From positions 34,641,759-34,705,758 of the forward strand of contig NC_068938.1 of NCBI RefSeq assembly GCF_016801865.2: DNA of 64,000 bases, read 5' to 3'. The notes below the pieces were generated by a model, which did no database searches, was not told the origin of the DNA, and saw only the letters and a list, made by a program, of their open reading frames with translations. Below are positions 46,373 through 59,227 of the stretch, one piece after another. The stretch comes from Culex pipiens pallens (taxonomy: Eukaryota > Arthropoda > Insecta > Diptera > Culicidae). The translations under genes were made by a program, and so were the position numbers. Each line of letters starts with the position of its first letter. Position 1 is the stretch's first letter.

Positions 46373-49139
46373 TGTCCAAATAAAATGATCAAAATGACCA
46401 AAAATACCCAAATGACCAAAATAACACAAAATGACCAAAATGACCCAAATGACCATAATGACCAAAATGATCAAAATGACCAAAATGACCAAAATGACCA
46501 AAATGACCAAAATGACCAAAATGACCAAAATGACCAAAATGACCAAAATGACCAAAATGACCAAAATGACCAAACTGACCAAAATGACCAAAATGACCAA
46601 AATGACCAAAATGACCAAAATGACCAAAATGACCAAAATGACCAAAATGACCAAAATAACCAAAATGACCAAAATGACCAAAATGACCAAAATGACCAAA
46701 ATGACCAAAATGACCAAAATAACCAAAATGACCAAAATTACCAAAATGACCAAAAAGACCAAAATTATCCAAATGACCAAAATGATCAAAATGACCAAAA
46801 TGACCTAAATGAACAAAATGACCAAAATGACCAAAATGACCAAAATGACCAAAATGACCAAAATGACCTAAATGACCAAAATGACCAAAATGACCAGAAT
46901 GACCAAAATGACCATAATGACCAAATGATCAAAATGATCAAAATGACCAAATTTTCCAAAATGACCAAAATGACCAAAATGACCAAAATGACCAAAATGA
47001 CCATAATGACCAAAATGATCAAAATGATCAAAATGATCAAAATGATCAAAATGACCAAAATGACCAAAATGATCAAAATGACCAAAATGATCAAATTTTC
47101 CAAAATGACCAAAGTGACCAAAATGACCAAAATGACCAAAATGACCCGAAGGACCAAAATGACCAAAATGACCAAAATGACCAAAATGACCAAAATGACC
47201 AAAATGACCAAAATGACCAAAATGACCAAAATGACCAAAGTGACCAAAATGACCAAAATGACCAAAATGACCAAAATGACAAAATGACCAAAATGACCAA
47301 AATGGTCAAAATGACTAAATGACCAAAATGACTAAATGACCAAAATGACCAAAATGACCAAAATGACCAAAATGACCAAAATGACCAAAATGACCAAAAT
47401 GACCAAAATGACCAAAATGACCAAAATGACCAAAATGACCATAATGACCAAAATGATCAAAATGATCAAAATGACCAAAATGATCAAATTTTCCAAAATG
47501 ACCAAAATGACCAAAATGAATAAAATGACCAAAATGACCAAAATGACCAAAATGACAAAAATGACCAAAATGACCAAAATGACCAAAATGACCAAAATGA
47601 CCATAATGACCATAATGATCAAAATGATCAAAATGATCAAAATGACCAAAATGATCAAATTTTCCAAAAAGACCAAAATGACCAAAATGACCAAAATGAC
47701 CAAAATGACCAAAATGACCAAAATGACCAAAATGACCAAAAAGAACAAAATGACCGAAATGACTAAATGACCAAAATGACTAAATGACCAAAATGACCAA
47801 AATGACCAAAATGACCAAAATGACCAAAATGACCAAAATGACCAAAATGACCAAAATGACCAAAATGACCAAAATGACCAAAATGACCATAATGACCAAA
47901 ATGATCAAAATGATCAAAATGACCAAAATGATCAAATTTTCCAAAATGACCAAAATGACCAAAATGAATAAAATGACCAAAATGACCAAAATGACCAAAA
48001 TGACAAAAATGACCAAAATGTCCAAAATGACCAAAATGACCAAAATGACCAAAATGACCAAAATGACCAAAATGACCAAAATGACCAAAATGACCAAAAT
48101 GACCAAACTGACCAAAATGACCAAAATGACCAAAATGACCAAAATGACCAAAATGACCAAAATGACCAAAATGACCAAAATGACCAAAATGACCAAAATG
48201 ACCAAAATGACCAAAATGACCAAAATGACCAAAATGACCAAAATAATCAAAATGACAAAAATGACCAAAATGACCAAAAAGACCAAAATTACCCAAATGA
48301 CACAAAATGACGAAAATAACCAAAATGACCATAATGACCAAAATGACCAAAATGGCCAAAATGATCAAAATGACCCAAGGGACCAAATTGACCAAAATGA
48401 ACAAAATGACCAAAATGACCAAAATGACCAAAATGACCAAAATGACCATAATGACCAAAATGATAAAAAATTACCAACATGACCAAAATGACCAAAATGG
48501 CCAAAATGACTAAATGACCAAAATGACTGAATGACCAAAATGACCAAAATGACCAAAATGACCAAAATGACCAAAATGACTAAAATGACCAAAAGACCAA
48601 AATGACCAAAATGACCAAAATGACCAAAATGACCATAATGACCTAAATGATCAAAATGATCAAAATGACCAAAATGACCAAAATGACCAAAATGATCAAA
48701 TTTTCCAAAATGACCAAAGTGACCAAAATGACCAAAATGACCAAAATGACCAAAATGGTCAAAATGACTAAATGACCAAAATGACTAAATGACCAAAATG
48801 ACCAAAATGACCAAAATGACCAAAATGACCAAAATGACCAAAATGACCAAAATGACCAAAATGACCAAAATGACCAAAATGACCAAAATGACCAAAATGA
48901 CCAAAATGACCAAAATGACCAAAATGACCAAAATGACCAAAATGACCAAAATGACCAAAATGACCAAAATGACCAAAATGACCAAAATGACCAAAATGAC
49001 CAAAATGACCAAAATGACCAAAATGACCAAAATGACCAAAATGACCAAAATGACCAAAATGACCAAAATGACCAAAATGACCAAAATGACCAAAATGACC
49101 GAATGACCAAAATGATCAAAATGACCAAAATGACCAAAA

Positions 49140-49335
49140 TGCAGCCCGGGAGCATGTTGACAGCTCCCATAAAAACTGAGCGTACCCCGTTTTGTGGGCC
49201 CAGTGGGTTAAGATGGCGGCCTTCGATATTATCTAGCCAAACATTTGAAAATGGCGAGTAGTTTAAATAAATATAGGTATTGCCTTGTTTTGGTTTAAAA
49301 CGACAAAATAAGCATTCAGGAATCATAATCTTTAA
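49140..49335. other. Non-repeat insert inside the 9-bp satellite
   Basis: About 195 bp of mixed sequence beginning GCAGCCCGGGAGCATGTTG, with AAGATGGCGGCC near 49210. No terminal repeats or tRNA-like boxes seen. It may be a remnant of the sequence in which the satellite grew. Confidence 0.5.
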
Positions 49336-49425
49336 AACTTGTTAAAAATGACCAAAATGACCAAAATGACCAAAATGACGAAAATGACCAAAATGACCAA
49401 AATGACCAAAATTATCAATATGATC

Positions 49426-50711
49426 TAGAGCGTCCAATTTCCCGTCCCGGGAAAAAAATTCCCGGGAATTCCCGGGATTTCCCGAAAAAAAATATTTCCC
49501 GTTTCCCGGGAAATTTGTAAATTTCCCGGGAATTCCCGAAATACAAGCAGAAGAATACATTTTCCTACCTTTTTGGCATCAATGTTTTGAAATTATACAA
49601 AAAGTGATAATTGGAGAACCTGATTTGATTTTATTTATTTCCATCTACTGTTAATATTTAACTAATCAGCTTGTCTGTAAATTTCATGTCAAGTTTTAAT
49701 TCAGATAATAATTATTTCTGAAGCATTCATTACTAGGAATATTGTTTGCTTATATGTTGGACAACAAAACTTGCGCTGTTATGGAATGAATATGAACTTT
49801 TTTATTTTGACAACCTTTTTTAATGCTTTTTTGGAAAATCATTTGAAAATAAGATATTTACATCTTCCGGCCAAGATCAACATTGAGATTTGCTTGACTT
49901 TTATTTACCTTGGACATGTTGGATGGAAATTGAACTGATATAATCAAATTTTTAAAAAAGGTTTGTGTGAAAAGAATGTGTTTCTAAGTATTCGAGAAAT
50001 TAAAGATTGAAGTTATAAATTTATGAAGCACGTGAGCTACCAAGGGCGTTATATATGAAAAAATATCGTTGAATTTCAACCACTTTTGAATACTCAAAAT
50101 TATTTTAATCTAATTGATTTATTAGGCTGAATACCATATAACTAAAATCATATCATAAAACCATGAAAAACCATTAAAAAACAACTTCGTATCAAATTTT
50201 CAAGTAAAAAAAAGTGTTTCAAGTTAAAAAGCGCTAGAAATTAGATTTTTAAGGTAAATTCAATGATTTTTTATTTATTATCAAGTTGAATTTTTTGTTT
50301 TTTTTTTATGGTCAGTGAGACAAATTTAAAAGCAATTTTATGGTTGTGGAGCATAGATTTTCACTGTCCAAACACTTTGATTTCAAAAAATCCTTCTCAT
50401 TAAAAATACTAATAATATTTTTTTTCATTTGGAACGATTTGAAAGATTTAAAAATTAGAAAGTTTATATAATTTCTCAAAGTTGCATGATTTTTTACAAG
50501 CAGTCAAGCCATTAATTGATCCTCACACTCATTTTGACCATTAAAGTTGCTGTTCTATACAATTTTGTTGCAAAAGATCAATCAGAAACAGGATTAGAAT
50601 AATTTTCGCTAAATTTTAAATTTCCCGGGAATTCCCGGGATTTCCCGGGAAATTTGTTGAAAATTTCCCGTTTCCCGGGAATTTTGTAACCCCGGGAAAT
50701 TGGACGCTCTA
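49426..50711. mobile_element. 1286-bp hAT-type element inside the 9-bp satellite
   Basis: Both ends are TAGAGCGTCCAATTTCCCG (inverted). ATATGATC is duplicated at 49418-49425 and 50712-50719 and is itself a satellite variant. Subterminal CCCGGGAATTCCCGGGA motifs are clustered in both arms. The AT-rich middle has no transposase frame, so it is non-autonomous. Confidence 0.93.
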
Positions 50712-51610
50712 ATATGATCAAAATGACCAAAATGACCAAACTGACCAAAATGACCCAACTGACCAAAATGACCCAACTGACCAAAATGACCAAAATGACC
50801 AAAATGACCAAAATGACCAAAATGACCAAACTGACCAAAATGACCAAAATGACCAAAATGACCAAAATGACCAAAATGACCAAAATGACCAAAATGACCA
50901 AAATGACCAAAATGACCAAAATGACCAAAATGACCAAAATGACCAAAATGACCAAAATGACCAAAATGACCAAAATGACCAAAATTACCAAAATTACCAA
51001 AATAACCAAAATAACCAAAATAACCAAAATTACCAAAATAACCAAAATAACCAAAATGACCAAAATGACCAAAATAACCAAAATGACCAAACTGACCAAA
51101 ATGACCAAAATGACCAAAATGACCAAAATGGCCAAAATGGCAAAAATGACCAAAATGACCAAAATGACCAAAATGACCAAAATGACCAAAATGACCAAAA
51201 TGACCAAAATGACCAAAATGACCAAAATGACCAAAATGACCAAAATGACCAAAATGACCAAAATGACCAAAATGACCAAAATGACCAAAATGACCAAAAT
51301 GACCAAAATGACCAAAATGACCATAATGACCAAAATGATCAAAATGATCAAAATGACCAAAATGACCAAAATGACCAAAATGACCAAAATGACCAAAATG
51401 ACCAAAATGACCAAAATGACCAAAATGATCAAAATGACCAAAATGATCAAATTTTCCAAAATTACCAAAATTATCCAAATGACCAAAATGACACAAAATG
51501 ACCAAAATGACCAAAATGTCCATAATGACCAAAATGACCAAAATGACCATCATGACCAAAATGACCAAAATGACCAAAATTACTAAAATGACCAAAATGA
51601 CTCAAAATCA

Positions 51611-54600
51611 TCAAATCTTCCATTTTTTTTTCATCTTATTTTTATTTTTTATCTGTGATCAACGAAACACAGTAGTTGAAATATTGTTATTCATATTGTT
51701 ATTTTGTCTAACATACATATATTGTATTGATCATTTTAATTAAAATCATATTGAAAATTCAAACTGACCCCCGAGTACTAAAAATACGAAATAAAATTTA
51801 TAGTTACTAAGTGTGAAGTGAAAATGATTATTATTATACCATTTATTTTTAATATTCATATTAATTATAAAAAAATAACAACTTGTTTAACCTACAGGCT
51901 TTCCATGCAAACCCACCGTGCTTCGCGAACCGAAGCCGATATCGGAACCATCCAAACGAAACGCCCAGCCCGGAACCCCAAAGAGTCTCCATCGTGGTCC
52001 ATCCTTTTCCGCTCTGGCACTGCCACGGGTTGTTGCTACCGAGCCCAGCCAGTGTCGAAGATTTCCTACCACGTTCGTCGCGGCAGAGTTGGTGGTTTTT
52101 GGTCGATTTTCCCACCCCCTCAATAATCCGAACCAAAGGCGCTCGATCTCGATTGATCAGCTCGCGATGGGAAAATGTTTGTTTTATTATTGAAAAGTAA
52201 TAGCAAAAGTAGAGAGTGGGATTTGCGGAAAACGATTTCGAGATTAGAAGAGTTTTTCAATTTCAGCCATTCATTGTTATTGTAATGCGATCGCTCCCCT
52301 CCCCCTCGCTAGAGATGCGAAATTAAAGTAGCTCTAATACTGTGCAGGGGGGAAAGAAGACTTCCGGGGACGTGGCACTCCATTTTGGTTGACTTGTCCG
52401 CCCTTTTTCATACAATCGTAACGTCCTCGACATCCCCATCGACCGGAGGGGGCGGCGTGAGGCGGGAGCAGGAAAGATTTATCTTTGATTGGAAAATGGT
52501 ACTTTTTGTCAAGCCGCCGATGCCGTGTCATAGCCATGAGCGAAATCTCGCTCGTCACAGAGGGAAACGCCCGGTTGATTAAGTACCGTGATTAAGATCG
52601 ACAAGCGGACTCTACTCTGTAAATCTCGAAAGTCGACATTTTAACTAGCGTCGCCGCGGGGGCGGTTCGAGATTTTGAGGATCGCTTCGGGGGTAAATAC
52701 CTCAATCAATTGGTGGCGAGATTTATGGTGCCGTAAGGTGTAGGGCCTGCTAGAGTCAAACCGGGATGAAAAATACACACTTTGAGTGAGGATTTAGATG
52801 TTTATCGCTGTGGATTTAGGCTATCTTTAAAGAGAATGAGAGGGTGAAGTTCAAACATTGGGCAGGTCAATCAGTGGCTTTGTAATTTAAATTGAATCTT
52901 TAATCCGTTGATTCCAGTGAAAGCATATCGTATTCTGAAGAACTACATTAACAAAAAAAGATTGATTAACTGAAAAATATAACTGTAGTTTACTACATGA
53001 TGAGTGTTTTTCACTAACTTTTCCTAAATTTAATTTGAAAATAAATATGCATTATTTTTCGTGATATCCCAGACTATGCCACAACGTTTTTTTACAATTT
53101 TAATGAGAATTGTATCATTCTATAGTATAAAATGTGAAAAACTAGCATCAAATTAAAAAAGGTAATGGTGAAAAAATGAATGAAAAATGCAAACCAAAAC
53201 ATTAAAAACAAGAAAAGTAAAGTGTTTCGTTAATCCAAAGTGGCTCAAAAAGAACTTCTAAACAGAGGAACAATGCCAAAGACAAAGACAATGACAATGG
53301 TGCGAAGAGATCCAGATCACTGTTCATTGTTCTTCCTTGCAATTTTAGTTTTAGAAATTTCAAAAAATCACAGCATTTTTCTTTTTAAATAATCAAATAT
53401 ACATAAAATACAAGGAAATCCATAATAAAAAATGATTGTATCCAAAAACCAACTTGATAAAAACAGAAAATGTATCGTTTCACGTGTGATCATAAAATCA
53501 CTCAGAACGACAGCCCTTCCACCGTTGATTGACAGCTCGAGTTCTTTATGCTAATTTGGGTCCAAAATGCCAACAAATCCGCTCCACTGGCGTCATTCTT
53601 CCTCTCACTGATCGTGTATTAACCCTGTACCGGTCAATTTTCAACTCAATTTCCCATGATTTCAAACACTTTTGCAGCGTCCCCATCAACCCAAAATCCT
53701 CCGAGGATTAAAGCACACACACACAAATACACACGCACACGCCTGGAAATGTATATTTTCAATAAAATAGATGCTAATACTCGGCGAGAGAACCCCTTTT
53801 TTCCCGGTGACCGGTGGAAAATCTTTCGAATCATAAAGAGAACCGATTTGGGTGGAAGTAGAGAAAATCGAACGTCGAGTTTATACTGGTCCTGGTTCGG
53901 TGACAACAAACAAGAGGGTAAAAGGTTCACAAGAATGCTTCGAGTGGGATAAAAGAGGGCTTCTCCGGTGTGCGAGAGGTGCGACAAAAAATCATCCCCA
54001 AATATTTTCCGTAATCTGAACCAATTACGGCGGAGAGTTTTTTTTTTGGTTGGTGTTGTGGAGGGGGAGCGGGTTGAAATAAAATACGATGCCAGCCCTC
54101 ACTTTTTCGAGTGGGTCGGCAGTGACTTGATGGAGTACCCGCGCCGACGAGAGGGAGTGTCGCGGCACAGCAAATTTCCCGGAAAATGGGATGGCATAAA
54201 GTTTGCATCGGATCTCGGAAAATATTCAAGCAAAATATTTTATAGATTTACCTAATCTATTCAAATATCACTCGGTCGTGTAATGAAGCCTTTCGAAGCG
54301 CTGACTGGTTGGGGAGTGGTGGACTGCGTTCATCTGGAGAGGTGTGCCCAGAATTAGCATAATCCGTCCCGCGCGTTGCCGGGAAATTGGATTCGCTCAT
54401 GAATAAGTATTGGATCTTAAGGTAGAGGTGGGGGGCCAGGTGGTGACACTTTCGATTATTGAGGTGGCTTGAGGGGAGCCGGTAGTAAAAGTTTCCGAAC
54501 GGGGTAATGTTTGCGCCGAAAACTTTGAAATTGATGGCGTTATTTCCGATAGGATTAACCGATCGATTTAGCTGGGGTGGAATTGTTGCTGAGGCTCCAA

Positions 54601-54714
54601 TGTGGTGAATCTGGCATCAAGCAATGAAATGAGTTTATTCTGCTGATTCTTTTAAAGTTAAAAAAAAAAACGTTTAAATTTTTTAATAACTGTTGAAATA
54701 GAAGTCTCCATTAG
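51611..54714. other. Apparently unique sequence, no gene recognised
   Basis: AT-rich to 51890. From 51890 to 52740 and 53480 to 54640 composition is balanced. The 51883-52200 area has overlapping frames of 78-105 codons on both strands. The sequence CTACAG at 51893 resembles a splice acceptor but no matching donor-bounded exon could be argued. CACACACACA occurs near 53714. Confidence 0.4.
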
Positions 54715-54729
54715 GGTGACAATAAAAAA

Positions 54730-55145
54730 ATCGACATCAGGGATACCCTCTGACTCGATTCCTTAGCCAAAAATAAGGTGCCAATTTTGAGCCAAATCGG
54801 TTAAGAATTAAGAGTCGCCCGAAAAAATTGTGTGCAGAAAAACATCGTTTCAGTATTTTTCTATCATGTGGCGCGGGTCTCCTCCAAAATTGTCCAAGTG
54901 TGAGATTCTTGTAGGAAAATCAATTTCCTACAACTTTGCCGAAGAGGAATTGAATTTCCTACAAGAATCTCACACTTGAACATTTTTGGGCAACACCTGC
55001 ACTACCTGCTGTCAAAATCCTGAAGCGATGTTTTTCCCCATACATTTTTTGCAATTTTTCCCATACCTTAACCGATTTGGCTCAAAATTGGCACAGTTAC
55101 TTATTATTGCCTAAGAATCGAGACAGGGGGTATCTCTTGAGATTT
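54730..55145. repeat. Foldback element with a nested perfect palindrome
   Basis: Outer arms about 54730-54805 and 55070-55145: GCCAATTTTGAGCCAAATCG against CGATTTGGCTCAAAATTGGC, and GGATACCCTCTGACTCG against CGAGACAGGGGGTATC. Inside, 54895-54918 and 54955-54978 are perfect 24-bp reverse complements (GTGTGAGATTCTTGTAGG core). Likely a MITE; no target duplication assigned. Confidence 0.75.
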
Positions 55146-55325
55146 TCCAAAATTTTAATTTTTGTAAATTGTATTCCTACAAAAAATAAATAAATTTAAA
55201 AAAACCGCTTAATTTGAAACTCGTACTAAACTTCGTACTAAACATTACAAACTGTTTCCTTTCCTCACTGAGGAAAGGCTATAAAATCACTCGAAACATG
55301 AATTTCTTAATCAAGCCTCCTAGAC

Positions 55326-57086
55326 CAGCGGTTCTCAACCTTTTTCGTTGCATTCCCCCTTTGACTTATTTTTAAGACCTTCATTCCCCCCCCCCCTCAT
55401 TTAAAAGTATTTTTAGTAAAATTTAATAAATTACATAATTTTAAATTAAATTTTTAAAATAAGACTGATGTTTTGAAATCATTACTAAATGAATCATACA
55501 ATAATATTAAATTTGAGATTGTGAATACAATGTTTTTTTGTTCTTTTCAATTTGTCTGATTCAATATTTTTATTATAGAAGATTACAATAGCAAAACAAA
55601 ACATTAAAAAAGAGTTCGATCTTACATAAAATTTGTTTCAGATATGAGCAACTCTTTACGAAATCGGCCGATTTCGACAATTTTTATTTTTTGATTTGAC
55701 TTAAACTTTGTGGGGCCTTTCCTATGACCAAATAAGCTATTTTGCGTCATTGGTTCACCCATACAAGTCTCCATACAATTTTGACTGCTGTCCATACAAA
55801 AATGGTATGTAAATATTCAAACAGCTGTAACTTTTGAGTGAACTTCTGATCAAAAAAATTTTCTGAGAAAAAAATAGGTACACGGAAAAAAAATCAGTTT
55901 TTTTATCAACTTTTTTTTCACTTAAACTCAATGTGCCAAAATACGTATTTTTTGATTTTCGAGATTTTGTTTCTGTTTTAGGGAATGAAAATCCGCAACT
56001 TTTGAGCCATAGAGAAACATGGTTAAAAAACTGTCGCCGAGTTATGATTTTTTGAAAAAAAAAAAACAGTGATTTTTGGAAAAAAAATCGAAGATTCATG
56101 CAAAAACAACTTTAACATTATTTTTTAATGCAAAATTGAATTTGCAATCGAAAAGTACTTGACAGATTTTTTGATAAAGGGCTCCGTTTTCAAGATATAG
56201 CCACCGAAAGTTTGATTTTAGCGAAATATTTGCAGCTTTTCAATTTTTTAAATTAGTGACCATGAGTGACCGTTTCTAAAAATATTTTTTTGAAAAGTTC
56301 AGAAAATTTGCTATGAAATTATCAAAGAGACATTGAAGATTGGACCTCGGATAGCTGAGATAGAGCTGTTTTAAGAAAAAGAAACACAAAAATTGAAGTT
56401 TTCTTAATCTCACAAAAAAACCCACCGTTTTCTAATGACCATATCTCAGCAAATAATGGTCCGATTTTCAATTTTAACACATGAAACATTCGAGAAATTA
56501 TTTTGAATTTTTTTAAATCAAGACTAGCATTTTAAATGGGCGTAATATTCAATGTTTGGCCAAAGTTTGAGCCAAATAAAAAAATACAAATAAAATCCAT
56601 TTCCGGTTTTGGTAGAGAATTGCTCATATATTGTTTTTATTTTTATTTGCAATGAAGGAACTGCTTGTCAAAACTCAAAATTGAAACTTACAGCTAAATG
56701 ATAATTTTTTTACTGTTCTTGTTTCACCATAATCCACACCATAATTCTAAAAAAACATCATAAAAAATTATTTCAAAACTTTGTTTAAAGAGCAGCTTAG
56801 AATAAAACTACAGCAAAATCACAAAACATATGAAAATGATTATGATCGACAAACTGCAAAAAAAATCAAGATGTGATAAAAATATTTTTTTTATAGATAT
56901 TTTTAAGAACTGATCAAAATGTTTGTAATTCATATGGAAACATGAAGGATTTCTAAGGAAGTATCAAAAAATTATTTATTTTTTGCAAACACGTTAGATA
57001 TTTTGAATTTCTTTTGCATCCTCATTTCCCCCCAAGAATGCCCAAATTCCCCCAAGGGGGAATTCCTCACCGGTTGAGAAACACTG
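55326..57086. mobile_element. 1761-bp hAT-type element with 8-bp duplication
   Basis: Left end CAGCGGTTCTCAACC; right end on the minus strand CAGTGTTTCTCAACCGG. TCCTAGAC is duplicated at 55318-55325 and 57087-57094. Subterminal CATTCCCCC / GGGGGAATT motifs match those of the element at 28454, so the two belong to one family. No transposase frame. Confidence 0.93.
55645..56626. mobile_element. 982-bp TA-flanked MITE nested in the hAT element
   Basis: Left end TGAGCAACTCTTTACGAAA; right end on the minus strand TGAGCAATTCTCTACCAAA. TA flanks at 55643-55644 and 56627-56628. AT-rich; minus-strand frame 55755-56099 (114 codons) is Phe/Lys-rich low complexity and not called. Confidence 0.8.
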
Positions 57087-57300
57087 TCCTAGACCCATCA
57101 TCTCGAATGGTAATTGAAAAAGTTGCCTCGACACCTCTTCGATTTCCGTCAAACTTCAAGCAATTTTGATCCTTGATCACGATTTTGTGGTTTTTTGATA
57201 TCTAGTGACGGATCCATATCCATTCCATTTTTGAACATTTGAAAGAATACTTGTTTCTCAATAATTAGCAGCCTGAAATGATGATGTGGAATTGTTGTGT

Positions 57301-59223
57301 CAAAGGAACTTTTATCTAAAATTTGATTTTTTTGTAATATTTTTTGTAATAACTGTTATGCTGTTTAACGACTTCTTAGAATGATTTACAGTACGTTGAA
57401 GCAACAAAACATTACCAAAATTTTCACAGTATTTGCATCACTCTATTATCCACAATTTCATCACCCAGTTGTTAAGTGCCAATAAAACATTGAATGAAAA
57501 GTCACTTCACCTGGATCTACTTAACTCGAGCGTCATTCCAAGGAAACTGCTGCCGGGCAACGATGGCGGAGATTTATGCGTTCATATTTTCATTTTATTC
57601 CCCTCTCCTCGGCCAACACTGAGCATCATCTCAGCCGTAACGAAGATGACGGCCCGGGATTGAAACTTCCATCAACGAACGTTTTCATTCCACAGGTCCT
57701 CGGCCAACGCACAATTAGCCGCCGGCGATGACCCCGTCCGCCAACGACATCGCGTGCTGAATAAGCAAATTAATTCATAAATCTCAGCTTTCCCGCGTTG
57801 ATGTGGCCGTCAGGTACAAAGTGCCGGCTACCCTTCGTCGGAAAAGTTTATGCCGATTCTCCCGGCCGGTCGGGATGAACACTTTTGTGTGTGCGGGGTT
57901 GGTAGCTGAACGGTGTCATTATTCACCGTTGCCGGGCAGAAGCAAGGTGTTGCCGGGGGTGACCTAGTCTCTCTCTCTCTGGGGGTATAATGGCCCGACA
58001 ATCCGGTATCCGCGGACGCACCACTTTTGCGCGGTGACAAATAAGGTGCGTCATAATTCTGAGGTGGACATAATTTTTAGATTATTTAATTTATTATTTT
58101 TATTATTGTGTTTATTTTTATTCGCTCAAAAGCTTTTGCACTCAGCGGGTATCAGTGGTGGCGCTAGAAGAGCTGTTTATTTTTGGGTCACAATGGGACA
58201 GGGATGATCTTATTTTTAATGTTGCTTTTGGTTACAATACATTTGTAAACCCCAGATTTAATATGAAACATATAAAACTTTAGTTTTAATGTAACTAGAA
58301 CATTGTATTCTCCAAAGTCAAGAAAAACTTAAAAATATGCAAAACTTACCTTGCTTGGGAATAACTTTGAAAAATATTTGCAACTTCCAAAGCCAAGTAG
58401 CATTAAAATGATTTATAAAGGAGGAAATTTAAGGTTATAATCAATCCAGTTAAAACTTAAATTCTTGATATTACATTTGAATGTTTTGACACCACTGCCC
58501 TCCACCTTAGTCCTGCATCGCTCCCCGGACGTCGATCCACTGTGGCTAATGGCTTGCGTTTTGACCGGCGAACCTGATTATCGCGGGTCAGGCACGGCGG
58601 CGGCGGTCCTACGCGCCACTTTTCACAAGCTGGTAATTAGTCATCCAAAGAGCCAAGATTTTCAAACACCACACCGGAAGGGTTCGATGGTGGCGCCCCC
58701 ACCTGACGAGAGGTGATGGAAATTTATGGGGGATTCTCCGCCGCGAGTTTCGCGCAAAATAAATGGAGATGATGCCGATGATGACCGCAATAATGGGCCG
58801 GTTTTTGGAGGATCTCTCGCGGTTAGGGACGGAGCAGGTGGCCAGCTCCAGCCGGGTTTGTTTAGGCGATGCGGACATTTTTATCGTTCGCCTCATCGTT
58901 CGGAACGGATGGCCGGAAATGAAAGCTGTTTACACAGCTAATTTGGAATTTATGGAGGCGCGCCATGAATTAAATAAACAAACGTTTCCTTTTCAACGGT
59001 GACGTCTTCTGAGTGTTGGGTGGTGTGGAATATAGAGAGTCTTGATTTACTTTCTGGGTGGCTGGAAGAGGCAGGTTTGTTTATCGAAAAGATTGGCTTA
59101 GTTTGCGTAATGATTGCCATTATTCATTCATGGTAAATATTTGACCATCAGGTGTTGGAGAAATTGGCGAGGCTCTGAATATTAATTGATTGTTTAGCTT
59201 GAACTAGTTAAATTTGGTAAAAT
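57301..59223. other. Apparently unique sequence, no gene recognised
   Basis: Two balanced blocks (57430-58060 and 58450-59010) with frames of 70-95 codons on both strands and no domain. A CT run lies at 57968-57980. The AACTTTGAAAAATATTTGC motif at 58366 is a fragment of the MITE end found at 20955. Confidence 0.4.
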
Positions 59224-59227
59224 TTAA

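Larger units (their letters stand above)
45795..51610 (+). repeat. 9-bp satellite (AAAATGACC), about 5.8 kb with insertions
   Basis: The core unit is AAAATGACC. The left edge (45795-46200) is degenerate and grades into near-perfect repeats. Variant units (AAAATGATC, CATAATGACC, AAATTTTCC, AAATGACTAAATGACC) form recurring blocks, for example near 47333-47520 and 47780-47970. The unit has no stop in most frames, so frames of up to 328 codons are open on both strands and read MTK, QND, VIL or GHF repeats. These are by-products, not genes. Interrupted by 46203-46372, 49140-49335 and 49426-50711. Confidence 0.96.
55258..57300 (+). mobile_element. Composite-repeat fragment, copy E, hosting two nested elements
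   Basis: CTTTCCTCACTGAGG and CTATAAAATCACTCG are the left end of the family of copies A-C. Joining the flanks of the hAT insertion gives GCCTCCTAGACCCATC, which lines up with AGCTCATAGACCCACC in copy A, an independent view of the empty site. The rest of the family body and the right end are missing; the stretch near 57235-57300 is shared with 33420-33500. Confidence 0.75.

Noticed and set aside
46367..51595. Open frames of up to 328 codons encoding MTK, QND, VIL or GHF repeats
   Set aside because: They come from a 9-bp satellite with no stop in the unit. They exist in several frames on both strands and have no start context or non-repeat domain.
51883..52200. Possible exon after CTACAG at 51893
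   Set aside because: Five overlapping frames on both strands of similar length and no donor-bounded coding segment or domain.
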